A stretch of 64,000 nt of DNA, taken from Pseudophaeobacter flagellatus. Lineage in GTDB: Bacteria > Pseudomonadota > Alphaproteobacteria > Rhodobacterales > Rhodobacteraceae. Shown one piece after another: positions 35,047 to 45,454 of this stretch (position 1 is its first letter; each line of letters starts with the position of its first letter). The stretch lies in NCBI RefSeq assembly GCF_021228235.1, contig NZ_JAJQRG010000001.1, forward strand, positions 496,001 to 560,000. The letters run 5' to 3'. A model generated the notes under the pieces. That model ran no database searches, was not told where the DNA came from, and worked only from the letters and a program-made list of their open reading frames with translations. The translations under genes and the position numbers were made by a program.

Positions 35047-35184
35047 ATGAAAAAGCCAAGCCCTGTCCTAGGCCGCGTCGCCCCAAACCCACGCGCCACG
35101 CTGACCGCCGCCTTTGTGCTGGCGACGCTGCTGTCTATTCCCGTGTTTGTGATTCTGACATTGGTTGACCTGCTCTTCTGGTAA
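35047..35184 (+). CDS. Single-span small membrane protein, 45 aa
   Basis: A short reading frame, MKKPSPVLGRVAPNPRAT, followed by a strong hydrophobic helix from LTAAFVLATLLSIPVF to the C-terminus LVDLLFW. An in-frame ATG at 35032 would add five residues. Basic N-terminus and one helix predict an inner-membrane protein with the N-terminus in the cytoplasm. It is divergent from the FemAB-like gene. I do not recognise it, and the reverse strand here also stays open, so moderate confidence only. Confidence 0.55.
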   Translation: MKKPSPVLGRVAPNPRATLTAAFVLATLLSIPVFVILTLVDLLFW

Positions 35185-35205
35185 GGCGGTCGCTGTGGGG
35201 GGCGC

Positions 35206-35234
35206 ACAAAAAAGCGGGGCCCAGTAGGCCCCGC
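35206..35234 (-). terminator. Intrinsic terminator of tyrS
   Basis: GCGGGGCC and GGCCCCGC (35214-35221 with 35227-35234) form a perfect 8-bp stem over a CAGTA loop. On the minus strand the stem is followed by six Ts. It lies 28 bases beyond the tyrS stop and will also affect transcription from the small membrane-protein gene. Confidence 0.9.
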
Positions 35235-35261
35235 GTGTTGTTTGCGTCGTTGGAACTGGGA

Positions 35262-36551
35262 TCAATCGACCAGCTGCACCAGAGCATGACGCTTTTTGCC
35301 AGCGCTCAGCTTGGTTTGGGCGCGCAGGCTGTTGATTTCGACAAAGGGGAAATCCTTGCGCACGGGCGCGTCGTTGATCAGCGCGCCGTTTTCAGAGATC
35401 AGCCGTTTGGCATCCTTACCGGTCTTTGCCAGCTTGGCCTCAACAAAGAGTGCCGGGGCAGAGAGGAATTGTCCTTCGCGCTCCAACGTCTTGCCGTCGA
35501 TGATGTTCAGATCCCCAAGCTTGAGCGCAAAGCTGGGCAGGTCTTCTCCGACGCCGCCCTGCTCAAAGACCTGGCGCGCAGTGGCTTCGGCAGCTTCGGC
35601 GGCTTCGGCGCCGTGCAGCAGGGTTGTTACCTCATTGGCCAGGATCACCTTGGCGGCGTTCACTTCTGACCCTTGCAGCGCGCCGAGGCGCTCGCATTCG
35701 TCCACCGGCAATTCGGTATAGAGCTTGAGGAAACGGCCCACATCGGCATCGGTGGTGTTGCGCCAGAATTGCCAGAATTCATAAGGCGAGCGCATATCCG
35801 GGTTGAGCCAGATGGCCCCGTCCTGGGTTTTGCCCATCTTCTTGCCATCCGAGGTGGTGAGCAGCGGTGAGGTCAGGCCAAAGATCGAATTGTCCAGCAC
35901 CCGGCGCGTCAGGTCGATACCGTTGACGATATTGCCCCATTGATCCGAGCCGCCCATCTGCAGGATGCAGCCATAGCGGCGGTTTAGCTCCAGGAAGTCA
36001 TAGGCCTGCAGAATCATGTAGTTGAATTCCAGGAAGGACAGGCTTTGCTCGCGGTCCAGACGGGATTTGACCGATTCAAAAGCCAGCATCCGATTGACCG
36101 AAAAATGGCGGCCAATATCGCGCAGGAATTCAAGGTAGTTCAACCCATCCAGCCATTCCGCATTGTTCAGCATCAGCGCCTTGTTGGGGGAGTCTGTGTC
36201 ATAGTCGATATAGGCCGAGAACACTTTTTTGATGCCAGCGATATTGTCGTCGATCTGCACATCCGTCAGCAGGGGGCGTTCATCTGCGCGGAAAGAAGGG
36301 TCACCCACCTTGGTGGTGCCGCCGCCCATCAGGGTGATCGGCTGATGCCCGGTCTTTTGGAACCAGCGCAGCATCATGATCTGGATGAGAGAGCCCACAT
36401 GCAGCGATTTTGCTGTGGCATCAAACCCGATATAAGCCGGGCGCACACCCTGCATCAGGGCTTCATCCAGGCCTTGATAATCGGTGCAATCAGACAGGAA
36501 CCCGCGTTCCATCATGACAGCGACAAAGTCCGATTTTGGGTGATAGGTCAT
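35262..36551 (-). CDS. tyrS: Tyrosyl-tRNA synthetase
   Basis: A 429-residue class I synthetase that charges tRNA-Tyr. The HIGH-like motif appears as SLHVGSL, the tyrosine pocket as [13 protein letters not shown], and the KMSKS-like motif as GKKMGKT. A C-terminal S4 RNA-binding domain follows ([26 protein letters not shown]). I choose the ATG at 36551 with a GAGG box upstream; the longer open frame has an unlike N-terminus. It is divergent from anmK. Confidence 0.97.
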   Translation of the reverse strand: MTYHPKSDFVAVMMERGFLSDCTDYQGLDEALMQGVRPAYIGFDATAKSLHVGSLIQIMMLRWFQKTGHQPITLMGGGTTKVGDPSFRADERPLLTDVQIDDNIAGIKKVFSAYIDYDTDSPNKALMLNNAEWLDGLNYLEFLRDIGRHFSVNRMLAFESVKSRLDREQSLSFLEFNYMILQAYDFLELNRRYGCILQMGGSDQWGNIVNGIDLTRRVLDNSIFGLTSPLLTTSDGKKMGKTQDGAIWLNPDMRSPYEFWQFWRNTTDADVGRFLKLYTELPVDECERLGALQGSEVNAAKVILANEVTTLLHGAEAAEAAEATARQVFEQGGVGEDLPSFALKLGDLNIIDGKTLEREGQFLSAPALFVEAKLAKTGKDAKRLISENGALINDAPVRKDFPFVEINSLRAQTKLSAGKKRHALVQLVD

Positions 36552-36762
36552 AACATGCCTCGGTTTTTGGTTTGCGCCGTGGTGTATACGGCGCAAATCG
36601 GCTACATGGAACCTGTTTTACCGACTAATTTCAGGCGGTGTTCAGCGATCCGGCAGGCCGATATGTACAGCAGCCGAAACCGTCACTATTTATCGGTGGT
36701 TTCAGGGCGGGCGACGGGGCATGAACAGGGTAGAACAGCAGGCCATAGGGATGAGGCATAGG

Positions 36763-37872
36763 ATGAGCAAGGCAATCGCCAAGACGGGTGTGGTGCGCGC
36801 AATGGGCGCGATGAGCGGCACCTCGCTGGATGGGGTGGATGTGGCGGTGGTGGAAACCGACGGGCTGTCGATCCACGGCTTTGGCCCCTGCCGTTATCAC
36901 CCCTATAGCGAGGCCGAGCGCAGCACCCTGCGCGCTGCGCTTGGGCTGTGGCACGGGCCCGAGGTCATCGCCGCCACCCGCGTTGTCGATGCCGCGCATA
37001 AGATTGCGCTTGCCGGGTTCGAAGGGATTGATGTGATTGGCTTTCACGGTCAGACTCTGGCCCATGCTCCGCGCTTGCAGGGCAGCCTGCAGGTGGGCGA
37101 TGGTTCCCGGCTGGCAGAGGCGCTGAACCTGCCGATTGTCTGGGATTTTCGCAGTGATGACGTGCGTCTGGGCGGCGAGGGGGCGCCGCTGGCACCGTTT
37201 TTCCACTTTGCCTGCGCCAAATACATCAAGGCCAGCGGTCCGATTTGCTTTCTAAACCTTGGCGGGGTGGGCAATCTGACCTATGTGGATCCCCGCTTTG
37301 ACCGCCCCGAAGCGGCAGGCGCGCTCTTGGCATTTGATACCGGGCCAGCCAATGCGCCGATCAACGATCTGATGCAGGCCCGTCTGGGGCAGCCCTTTGA
37401 CAAAGATGGGCGCATCGCCAGCAAGGGCGTGGTCGAAACCGGTGCGCTAGAACTATTCCTGGCAGAGCCATATTTCACCAAGATGCCGCCTAAATCGTTG
37501 GATCGAAATGATTTCGCTGAAATGATTGATCTTGTCGGCGAGTTGAGCAATGCGGATGCTACTGCGACCCTGACGGCCATGTGTGCGGCATCGGTGGCGC
37601 AGGGGATGGAACACTGCCCCGAGCCGCCCTCGGTGGTTTTGGTGACCGGCGGTGGCCGCCATAATCCGGTGCTGATGCAGATGCTTGAGGTTTCTCTTGA
37701 TTGTCCGGTGAAGCAGATCGAAGAGGTCGGGCTGGACGGCGACATGCTTGAGGCGCAGGCCTTTGCCTATCTGGCAGTGCGGGTGGCACGGGGGCTGGCG
37801 ACCTCTGCCCCCGGCACCACGGGCGTCAGCGCCTGTGTCGGTGGCGGCGTGGTCAGTGTGCCTGACCGCTGA
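36763..37872 (+). CDS. anmK: Anhydro-N-acetylmuramic acid kinase
   Basis: A 369-residue sugar kinase of the cell-wall recycling route that turns anhMurNAc into MurNAc-6-phosphate. Phosphate-binding [18 protein letters not shown] near the N-terminus, then [37 protein letters not shown] and [12 protein letters not shown] are the standard motifs. The ATG at 36763 has GAGG upstream, and the length matches the family; an earlier ATG at 36721 is in frame. NagZ, the upstream enzyme of the same route, is encoded at 20432-21436. Confidence 0.95.
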   Translation: MSKAIAKTGVVRAMGAMSGTSLDGVDVAVVETDGLSIHGFGPCRYHPYSEAERSTLRAALGLWHGPEVIAATRVVDAAHKIALAGFEGIDVIGFHGQTLAHAPRLQGSLQVGDGSRLAEALNLPIVWDFRSDDVRLGGEGAPLAPFFHFACAKYIKASGPICFLNLGGVGNLTYVDPRFDRPEAAGALLAFDTGPANAPINDLMQARLGQPFDKDGRIASKGVVETGALELFLAEPYFTKMPPKSLDRNDFAEMIDLVGELSNADATATLTAMCAASVAQGMEHCPEPPSVVLVTGGGRHNPVLMQMLEVSLDCPVKQIEEVGLDGDMLEAQAFAYLAVRVARGLATSAPGTTGVSACVGGGVVSVPDR

Positions 37873-37941
37873 GCCGCCCTGCCTGCGTAGGCAATGGGCA
37901 GGAACGTCAGGGGGCATAGAGGACATGTAGGGGGGGCTGGC

Positions 37942-38361
37942 TTATCCGCGCGGAATATCAAAACCCGGCGCGGCAAGCTTAAAGCCTTCGAATTGAAAAC
38001 CGGGCGAGACGGTGCAGCTGACCAGGCTGTAGTCGCCTGTGCTGCGCGCCGCCTGCCAGTGCCGCTCTGGCACGATGAGTTGCGGCTGCCCCTTGGTCAG
38101 ATCCGGGCTGAGCAGATGATCCTGTGCCGGGCCGGTGTCGTCTGGCGACATCGACAACACCAGCGGCGCGCCTGCATGGTAGAGCCAGATTTCGGTGGCA
38201 TCGATCCGGTGCCAATGACTGGATTCACCGCTGCGTAGCAGAAAATAGATACAGGTGCCGCTGGCACGTCCCGCATTTTTCGCTACCCAGGTCTGACGGA
38301 ACCAGCCGCCTTCGGGGTGTGGGCTGAGTTGAAGTTTTGCGATGATTTCATCTGCGGTCAT
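37942..38361 (-). CDS. DUF985 cupin-fold protein
   Basis: A 139-residue single-domain cupin of the DUF985 type. Signatures are LSPHPEGGWFRQTW, CIYFLLRSGESSHWHRIDATEIWLYHAGAPL, and VPERHWQAAR, followed by SLVSCTVSPGFQFEGF. His residues in SHWHR could bind metal, as in other cupins. I start at 38361 with GAGAG upstream; an ATG at 38373 would add four residues. It is divergent from selO over about 70 bases that include a TTGACA box at 38375-38380. Function unknown. Confidence 0.87.
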   Translation of the reverse strand: MTADEIIAKLQLSPHPEGGWFRQTWVAKNAGRASGTCIYFLLRSGESSHWHRIDATEIWLYHAGAPLVLSMSPDDTGPAQDHLLSPDLTKGQPQLIVPERHWQAARSTGDYSLVSCTVSPGFQFEGFKLAAPGFDIPRG

Positions 38362-38432
38362 GATGTCTCTCATATTGACACTGGTAGTACATTAGCACTG
38401 GCAATTTTGCATTTGCAGCATATCTTTGCGCC

Positions 38433-39851
38433 ATGACTATGCACATCCCCTTTGACAACACATATGCCCATCTGGGCCCCAATTTTTACAGCAAGCAATT
38501 GCCGGAACCGGTGACCGCGCCGCAGCTGATTGCCTTTAATCAGCCGCTGGCGGATCTGTTGCAGGTGTCGGGCAGCAGCGTGCAGGAACAGGCTGAGATC
38601 TTTGGTGGCAACCAGATACCCAGCGGTGCTGATCCGCTGGCACAGGCCTATGCCGGGCATCAGTTCGGCACCTATAATCCGCAGCTTGGTGATGGCCGGG
38701 CGATCCTGCTGGGCGAAGTGCTGGGGCAGGATGGCAGGCGCTATGACATTCAGCTCAAAGGTTCGGGGCGCACGCCCTATTCGCGCCGGGGCGATGGCCG
38801 CGCCTGGCTGGGGCCGGTGTTGCGCGAATATGTGGTCTCTGAGGCGATGCACGCGCTCGGGATCCCAACCACCCGGGCGCTGGCGGCGGTCGCCACCGGT
38901 GAAACGGTCTGGCGTGACGGCGGGATGCCGGGCGCTGTGCTAACGCGCGTGGCCGCGAGCCATCTGCGGGTGGGCACCTTTCAGCTGTTTGCCGCGCGGG
39001 GCCAGACCGCAGCGCTGCGCCAGCTGACCGATTATGCCATTAGCCGCCACTATCCACAGGCGCAGGGGGCCATGGGGTTGCTGCGGGCGGTGCGCGATGC
39101 GCAGGCCAGGCTGATTGCCGCCTGGATGTCGGTGGGCTTTATTCATGGGGTGATGAACACCGATAACAGTAGCATTTCAGGCGAAACCATTGATTATGGC
39201 CCCTGCGCCTTTATGGATCACTACCGCGCCGATCAGGTGTTTTCTTCGATCGACCGGATGGGGCGCTATGCCTATTCGAACCAGCCCAGCATTGCGGTGT
39301 GGAACCTGGCGCAACTGGCCACCGCCTTGATTCAGCAGTTGGATGATCCGCAGCAGGCAGTGGATGAGGCCACCGAGATTGTGCATGCCATGCCCGCCCT
39401 TATAGAGGCCGAGTGGCTGCGTCTGTTCCGCCGCAAGATCGGTCTGACGGGGGCGGCCAGCGAGGATATGGATCTGATCTCGGATCTGTTGCAGATCATG
39501 CAACAGGGCGATGCGGATTTTACCAATCTGTTTTCTGCCCTAGCCGATGGCACTGCAGGCGACCAGTTCAAAGAGCCCCAGGCCTTTGAGGCCTGGGAAC
39601 GGCGCTGGCGCCAGCGCTGCGCGCAGGAACAGGATCCAAAGGCGGTGATGCGCGCCGCAAACCCAGTCTATATCCCGCGCAATCACCGGATCGAAGAGAT
39701 GATCGCAGGCGCGGTTGTCGGCGATTATGCATTGTTTGAACGGATGAACCAGGTTTTGGCCAGGCCCTATACGCGGCAAGAGGGGGCCGAGGATTTATGC
39801 CGTCCACCTCAGGAGAACGAGGTCGTCACGGCGACGTTTTGCGGCACCTGA
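38433..39851 (+). CDS. selO: Protein adenylyltransferase SelO (UPF0061)
   Basis: A 472-residue pseudokinase of the SelO family, which binds ATP in an inverted pose and transfers AMP to proteins during redox stress. Family motifs seen are YAGHQFGTYNPQLGDGRAILLGE, KGSGRTPYSRRGDGRAWLGP, SEAMHALGIPTTRALA, GVMNTDNSSISGETIDYGPCAFMD. The C-terminus ends in FCGT, so the conserved C-terminal Cys is present (selenocysteine in some eukaryotes); with the Cys in DYGPC it may form the regulatory disulfide known in E. coli SelO. A strong terminator follows. Confidence 0.93.
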   Translation: MTMHIPFDNTYAHLGPNFYSKQLPEPVTAPQLIAFNQPLADLLQVSGSSVQEQAEIFGGNQIPSGADPLAQAYAGHQFGTYNPQLGDGRAILLGEVLGQDGRRYDIQLKGSGRTPYSRRGDGRAWLGPVLREYVVSEAMHALGIPTTRALAAVATGETVWRDGGMPGAVLTRVAASHLRVGTFQLFAARGQTAALRQLTDYAISRHYPQAQGAMGLLRAVRDAQARLIAAWMSVGFIHGVMNTDNSSISGETIDYGPCAFMDHYRADQVFSSIDRMGRYAYSNQPSIAVWNLAQLATALIQQLDDPQQAVDEATEIVHAMPALIEAEWLRLFRRKIGLTGAASEDMDLISDLLQIMQQGDADFTNLFSALADGTAGDQFKEPQAFEAWERRWRQRCAQEQDPKAVMRAANPVYIPRNHRIEEMIAGAVVGDYALFERMNQVLARPYTRQEGAEDLCRPPQENEVVTATFCGT

Positions 39852-39883
39852 TCCAGGGGCTGTTTTTATAACGCTGACAACAA

Positions 39884-39916
39884 GAAAGGCGCGCTGCACA
39901 GAGCAGCGCGCCTTTT
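39884..39916. terminator. Bidirectional terminator between selO and the helicase gene
   Basis: AAAGGCGCGCTGC pairs perfectly with GCAGCGCGCCTTT over a five-base loop, with A-runs before and T-runs after, so it can work on both strands between two convergent genes. Confidence 0.93.
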
Positions 39917-39960
39917 AATTCAGGTTATTGCACTTGGCTTAGGCCTATACGGTTGGGGCC

Positions 39961-41286
39961 CTATGTGGCCTGACGCCGCTGGCCAGCGGGCTTGCCGCCG
40001 GAGCGCGCACCGCCACCAGCGCCGACGCCCTGGGATTGGCCGCGTCCGCGTCCACCGCCGCCACCGCCGCCGCCGCCGCGACGGCGATTGCCACCACCGG
40101 GTTTGCCGCCGGGGCGACCGCCACGGGAGGACGCACCAGCCGAATCTGGCATTGCCTCCCAGGGGGAGCCAGAGGCCGTTGGGATGGTGATTTTCATCAC
40201 CTTCTGGATTGCCTTCAATTCGTCCATCTCATCGGGGGCACAGAAAGCCACCGCCTGGCCATCCTTGCCGGCGCGAGCCGTCCGGCCGATCCGGTGTACA
40301 TAGGCATCTGCCACATTGGGCAGCTCGTAGTTGTAGACATATTTCACGTCAGGAATGTCCAGCCCACGGGCGGCCACATCGGTGGCAACCAGCACTTTGA
40401 TCTGGCCGGATTTGAACGCGGCCAAGGCGCGCTCGCGCTGGCCCTGGCTTTTGTTGCCATGGATCGCCGCGGCTGAAAAACCGGATTTCTCCAAGGTTTT
40501 CATCAGCTTTTCCATACCGTGTTTGGTGCGGCCAAAGATCAGCGTGCGCTCATCCTTGTGTTCTGTCAGCAGTTCCTTCAGCAGGCTCAGCTTTTCGGCC
40601 TTGGCGATAAAGTGTACTGACTGCGTCACCTTGGCGGCGGGTTTTCCGGGAGGCGAGACTTCGATGCGCACAGGGCGCTGCAGGTAGGAATTGGCGATCT
40701 CGTTCATCTGTTTTGGCATAGTGGCCGAGAACAGCATGGTCTGGCGCTCTTCGGGCAGCAGGGCGGAAATCTTGCGCAGGGCGTGGATAAAGCCCAGATC
40801 TAGCATCTGGTCGGCCTCGTCCAGCACCAGGAAATCGCAGGATCCAAGATCTAGCGCCTTGCGGTCCAGGATGTCGAGCAGACGGCCAGGGGTGGCCACC
40901 AGAATGTCGGTCCCGCGCGAGATCCGCTGGATTTGCGGGTTGATCGAAACACCGCCAACCACCAGGCCAATTTTCATTGGGGTGCCTTCGGTCAGGTCTT
41001 TCAGGGTGGCAGCGATCTGGTTGGCCAACTCGCGGGTGGGTGCCAGCACCAGACCGCGTACGGTATGGGCGGCGGGCTTGCGGCCATAGTCCAGCATCCG
41101 GGCAATCAGCGGCACGCCAAAGGCGGCGGTTTTGCCGGTGCCGGTCTGGGCCAGACCCAGCACATCTTCGCCGTTCAGTGCATGGGGAATGGCGCGGGCC
41201 TGGATTGGCGTTGGATCCTTCAGACCCATTTCAGCCAGTCGAGTAAGTACCTGTTCGGGCAGGCCCATTGTTGAAAATTCAGTCAC
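39961..41286 (-). CDS. DEAD-box RNA helicase, RhlE-like, with Gly/Arg-rich tail
   Basis: A 441-residue ATP-dependent RNA helicase. The Q motif (FSTMGLPEQVLTRLAEMGLKDPTPIQ), AQTGTGKT, PTRELANQI, VLDEADQMLD, FSATMP, and the C-terminal domain motifs TDVAARGLDI and YVHRIGRTARAGKDG are all present. The last 60 residues are Gly/Arg-rich, with a run of nine Gly encoded by a GC-only triplet repeat, typical of RNA-chaperone tails. The start is a GTG at 41286 behind AAAGGACG. The gene has a 369-base upstream region, long enough for a regulated leader. Confidence 0.95.
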   Translation of the reverse strand: MTEFSTMGLPEQVLTRLAEMGLKDPTPIQARAIPHALNGEDVLGLAQTGTGKTAAFGVPLIARMLDYGRKPAAHTVRGLVLAPTRELANQIAATLKDLTEGTPMKIGLVVGGVSINPQIQRISRGTDILVATPGRLLDILDRKALDLGSCDFLVLDEADQMLDLGFIHALRKISALLPEERQTMLFSATMPKQMNEIANSYLQRPVRIEVSPPGKPAAKVTQSVHFIAKAEKLSLLKELLTEHKDERTLIFGRTKHGMEKLMKTLEKSGFSAAAIHGNKSQGQRERALAAFKSGQIKVLVATDVAARGLDIPDVKYVYNYELPNVADAYVHRIGRTARAGKDGQAVAFCAPDEMDELKAIQKVMKITIPTASGSPWEAMPDSAGASSRGGRPGGKPGGGNRRRGGGGGGGGGRGRGQSQGVGAGGGARSGGKPAGQRRQAT

Positions 41287-41655
41287 GTATCGTCCTTTCG
41301 CGGCCCGGTGCCATGGCGGAGCCATCGGCATGTGCCGTCTGTGCCAGTCGCAAAAGGCGCTGGCTTTTTGTTGGGGCAAAGCCCTCGAGCGGCAACAGGC
41401 GACTGCCCGGCCACTGGGATTTGCGAGTGCCCCACGCGTGATTTTGGGAACCTTGGAACTTCACTAGACAGCGGGTTTGTCGCGCATATTGCGCGCTCGG
41501 CTGTCTCTGCTCACGCGGCAGGGAAGTATACCTGCAGCCCACATGGGATGTTTTGGCGCCAAAGTCAATGCGATGTCTGAGTGGAATTTCGGTTTTCGTC
41601 GGCGCGTTGTTTGGCTACATAGGGAACCCAGATCAGTGGACGAAAGTAATACCTG
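41287..41655. other. Intergenic region between helicase and Fur-family genes
   Basis: A 369-base divergent gap holding both promoters. I see no gene-like reading frame with a ribosome-binding site. There are several short GC-rich inverted repeats (such as GCGC-(5)-GCGC near 41489). On the minus strand it could hold a structured, cold-responsive leader for the helicase gene, but no known element is recognised. Confidence 0.5.
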
Positions 41656-42081
41656 ATGACGATTATTGCGCGATGTGAGGCCAAGGGCCTGCGGATGACC
41701 GGCCAGCGCCGGGTGATTGCCCGTGCCTTGGAAGACAGCCCGGATCACCCCGATGTGGAAGAACTCTATGCTCGCGCCAGCGCTCTGGATTCGGGGATTT
41801 CCCTGGCAACCGTGTATCGTACCGTCAAACTGTTTGAAGAGGCAGGGATTCTAGACCGGCTGGAATTTGGCGATGGGCGGGCGCGTTATGAAGACGCGGA
41901 TCGTGAGCACCACGATCACCTGATCGACATCAACACCGGTGCGGTGATTGAATTCTGCGATCCCGACATCGAGGCGCTGCAGGAAAAGATCGCCGCAAAG
42001 CTGGGCTATCAGCTAAAGGGGCACAAGCTGGAGCTCTATGGTGTGCCGACGAAGAAAGATGCGGCACTCGACGAGGAGTAG
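41656..42081 (+). CDS. Fur-family metal-responsive regulator (Fur/Mur type)
   Basis: A 141-residue repressor. The N-terminal winged helix is RMTGQRRVIARALEDSPDHPDVEELY with recognition helix ISLATVYRTVKLFEEAG; the dimerisation and metal domain holds HHDHLIDINTG at residues 85-95. There is no CxxC structural zinc site. In many alphaproteobacteria the Fur orthologue of this form senses manganese (Mur) rather than iron; the two cannot be separated by sequence here. Typical N-terminus supports the start at 41656, although the ribosome-binding site is weak. Confidence 0.92.
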   Translation: MTIIARCEAKGLRMTGQRRVIARALEDSPDHPDVEELYARASALDSGISLATVYRTVKLFEEAGILDRLEFGDGRARYEDADREHHDHLIDINTGAVIEFCDPDIEALQEKIAAKLGYQLKGHKLELYGVPTKKDAALDEE

Positions 42082-42437
42082 CCGCAGCGCAGATGCGCGC
42101 GGTGCCCAGCGGTATTGCGCGGCAGATTGCTTGGGCGGGGCGCGCGGAAAAATGGCCAGCACACCGAACCTTGGCTCGGCGAGAGTGAGATTTTTCTGTA
42201 TCTCCCCAGGGTTGCGGTGGTATCACGCGACGCACATCAATTTATGTGATGCCTTATCCAACAACTTGTTGCGCCCGTTGTCGCAAAGAGACTTGCAGCC
42301 GGGTCTGCTTCGCCGCATCCACGGTTGGGTCATCGGGGCAATTTCTACAGAGTAGATCCCGGAGACAGATGCGTGTGGGCGTTGGGAACAGGTGGCACAG
42401 GGGCCATCTGCGTTCTGCCCGATTTAGGAGGACGCCC
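42082..42437. other. Intergenic region before the DMT exporter gene
   Basis: A 356-base gap on which I can place no gene, RNA or clear palindrome. A reading frame continuous with the exporter extends up to 42246 and would encode a Cys/Arg-rich extension, but it has no ribosome-binding site and is unlike the family. The exporter's own promoter should lie here. Confidence 0.5.
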
Positions 42438-43370
42438 ATGAACAATCTCAATGGAATTCTATTGGTCATCGCATCGATGGCGGCCTTCACGCTGGAAGAT
42501 ATGTTTATCAAGCGCCTGTCCGGGGATATTCCGGTGGGCCAGATTCTGATGATGCTGGGCGCGGGCTCGGGGGCGGTTTTTGCCGTTGCCGCTGTTTATA
42601 AGCGCGACAATCTGTTTGCGCGCGCTGCCTGGCGTGGGCCAGCGATCCTGCGCACCCTGGCCGAAGCAATCGGGGCGATGGCCTTTGCCACGGCGCTGTC
42701 GCTGGTGGATATCTCTACCGTTGCGGCGGTGTTTCAGGCGCTGCCGCTGGTCATCACCATGGGCGCCGCCTTGTTTCTGGGCGAACAGGTGGGCTGGCGC
42801 CGCTGGAGCGCGATCTGCGTCGGCTTTGTCGGGGTCTTGTTGATTGTTCGCCCTGGGCTTGCGGGGTTTGACCCTTCTGTTTTCCTGGTGTTGCTTGCGG
42901 TTCTGGCGATCGCGGCGCGCGACCTGCTGACACGCCTGGTGGATGTGTCGATTTCCTCTGCGGTGGTCAGCTTTCAGGCATTTGCCTCGTTGATTGTGGC
43001 GGGCGGGCTGTTGCTGCTGTCTACAGGCGGAGAGCCGGTGTCGGTGGACGGATCGCAGGCGCTGATGATGCTGGGCGGTATCATCTTTGGCGTTGGCGGC
43101 TACTATGCGATCGTAATCGCAACCCGCATTGGCGATGCCTCGGCAATCACGCCGTTTCGCTATAGTCGGCTGTTGTTTTCGATCCTTGTCGGGGTGCTTG
43201 TCTTTGGCGAACGTCCCGATGCGCTGACGCTTGGTGGTGCTGTGCTGATCATTGCCTCTGGGCTTTACACCTTTGTGCGTGAACGTCGGCTGGCCCGCGA
43301 GATGGCACGTGAACTCGCGCGGGCCTCTGGCCCGGCGACAGGCGATGGCGCGGCTGTTGTTGCGCGGTAA
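42438..43370 (+). CDS. DMT-superfamily (EamA) transporter
   Basis: A 310-residue inner-membrane protein with about ten hydrophobic helices arranged as two EamA repeats (AAFTLEDMFIKRLSG opens the first, and LLAVLAIAARDLLTRLV the second). A short cytoplasmic basic tail (VRERRLAREMARELARA) ends it. Members export amino acids, nucleosides or other metabolites. The ATG at 42438 follows a strong AGGAGG at 42426-42431. Its neighbours are a Fur-family regulator and eno, which do not point to a substrate. Confidence 0.88.
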   Translation: MNNLNGILLVIASMAAFTLEDMFIKRLSGDIPVGQILMMLGAGSGAVFAVAAVYKRDNLFARAAWRGPAILRTLAEAIGAMAFATALSLVDISTVAAVFQALPLVITMGAALFLGEQVGWRRWSAICVGFVGVLLIVRPGLAGFDPSVFLVLLAVLAIAARDLLTRLVDVSISSAVVSFQAFASLIVAGGLLLLSTGGEPVSVDGSQALMMLGGIIFGVGGYYAIVIATRIGDASAITPFRYSRLLFSILVGVLVFGERPDALTLGGAVLIIASGLYTFVRERRLAREMARELARASGPATGDGAAVVAR

Positions 43371-43453
43371 CCGGGACGGTCTGGTGATGCGGGGCGCGCG
43401 GCCGTGCAACCCAGGCCAAACTGGCATCGCTACCGGTGGCGCAAACAGTGTGA

Positions 43454-43467
43454 TGTTAGCCCTAACC
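43454..43467. promoter_or_regulatory. LacI-type operator 1 upstream of eno (candidate CceR site)
   Basis: TGTTAGC-CCTAACC is a 14-bp near-palindrome with the TTAGC/CTAA core of LacI-family operators. It differs at two positions from the motif TGTTAGCGCTAACA that I recall for the alphaproteobacterial carbon regulator CceR. It lies 99 bases before the eno start. Confidence 0.5.
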
Positions 43468-43478
43468 TTGTGAATTAA

Positions 43479-44843
<1,365 letters not shown>

Positions 44844-44870
44844 GACAGTAGACTTCAGACATATTGAACA

Positions 44871-44900
44871 AGAGGCAGTCCATCGGGCTGCCTCTTTTTT
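44871..44900 (+). terminator. Intrinsic terminator after eno
   Basis: AGAGGCAG and CTGCCTCT form an 8-bp stem that can extend by further G-U and G-C pairs, followed by six Ts. It lies 28 bases after the eno stop. Confidence 0.92.
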
Positions 44901-44960
44901 GTTGCTGGACAGCAGGTGAGGCTTGAGACGGTCTGGGTTTTTGGTAAATTACCCCTTTAT

Positions 44961-44974
44961 AATTTGATCATATT
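44961..44974. repeat. AT-rich TGATCA-centred word, copy 1
   Basis: AATTTGATCATATT lies just before the GNAT gene at 44987 and overlaps a perfect TATAAT (44958-44963). The exact reverse complement occurs at 49080-49093 upstream of speB. Confidence 0.5.
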
Positions 44975-44986
44975 GTTGAGGTTGAG

Positions 44987-45433
44987 ATGGAAATCATAGA
45001 GGCGACCCCCGCCGACAGTGTGCTGGTTGCAGATTTTATCACCAGGCTGTTGGCCGAGCTCAGCGGCGCAGAAAACTCTGATCCGTCTGATCTGCTTGAG
45101 ATCAGCGCCAGCCTGCTGGCGCGCGATGATGTGATTGGGCTGTTCGCCTATGATGGCGATGCGCCGATCGGTCTGATTATGCTCAACCAATGTGCTGCAA
45201 TTTATGCGGGTGGTCTTTTTGGCGAGGTCACTGAACTTTTTGTTCAGTCAGATCGGCGTTCTGTGGGTGTGGCGCAAACCCTGCTGCACGCCGCAAAGGA
45301 ACTGGGGCGGGCGCGCGGCTGGACGCGGTTGGAAGTCGGTGCCCCGACACAGCCAAAATGGCAGCGTAGCCTGCGGTTTTATCAGCGTGAAGGCTTTCAG
45401 GAGACCGGGCCGAGATTACGCCTGCTGCTGTAA
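44987..45433 (+). CDS. GNAT-family N-acetyltransferase
   Basis: A 148-residue single-domain acetyltransferase. The acetyl-CoA loop is seen in VTELFVQSDRRSVGVAQTLL, followed by ARGWTRLEVGAPTQPKWQRSLRFYQREGFQ, the usual motif B with a catalytic-type Tyr. GAGG precedes the ATG, and TATAAT at 44958-44963 suggests a promoter close upstream. It converges with a second GNAT gene across 21 bases; the two are not close copies of each other. The substrate is unknown. Confidence 0.88.
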   Translation: MEIIEATPADSVLVADFITRLLAELSGAENSDPSDLLEISASLLARDDVIGLFAYDGDAPIGLIMLNQCAAIYAGGLFGEVTELFVQSDRRSVGVAQTLLHAAKELGRARGWTRLEVGAPTQPKWQRSLRFYQREGFQETGPRLRLLL

Positions 45434-45454
45434 CGCGGCAGAGGGGCCGCACAG

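Noticed and set aside
42246-42437. Cys-rich N-terminal extension of the DMT exporter
   Set aside because: It is in frame and starts with ATG, but no ribosome-binding site precedes it, whereas AGGAGG sits just before the ATG at 42438 where the family normally begins.
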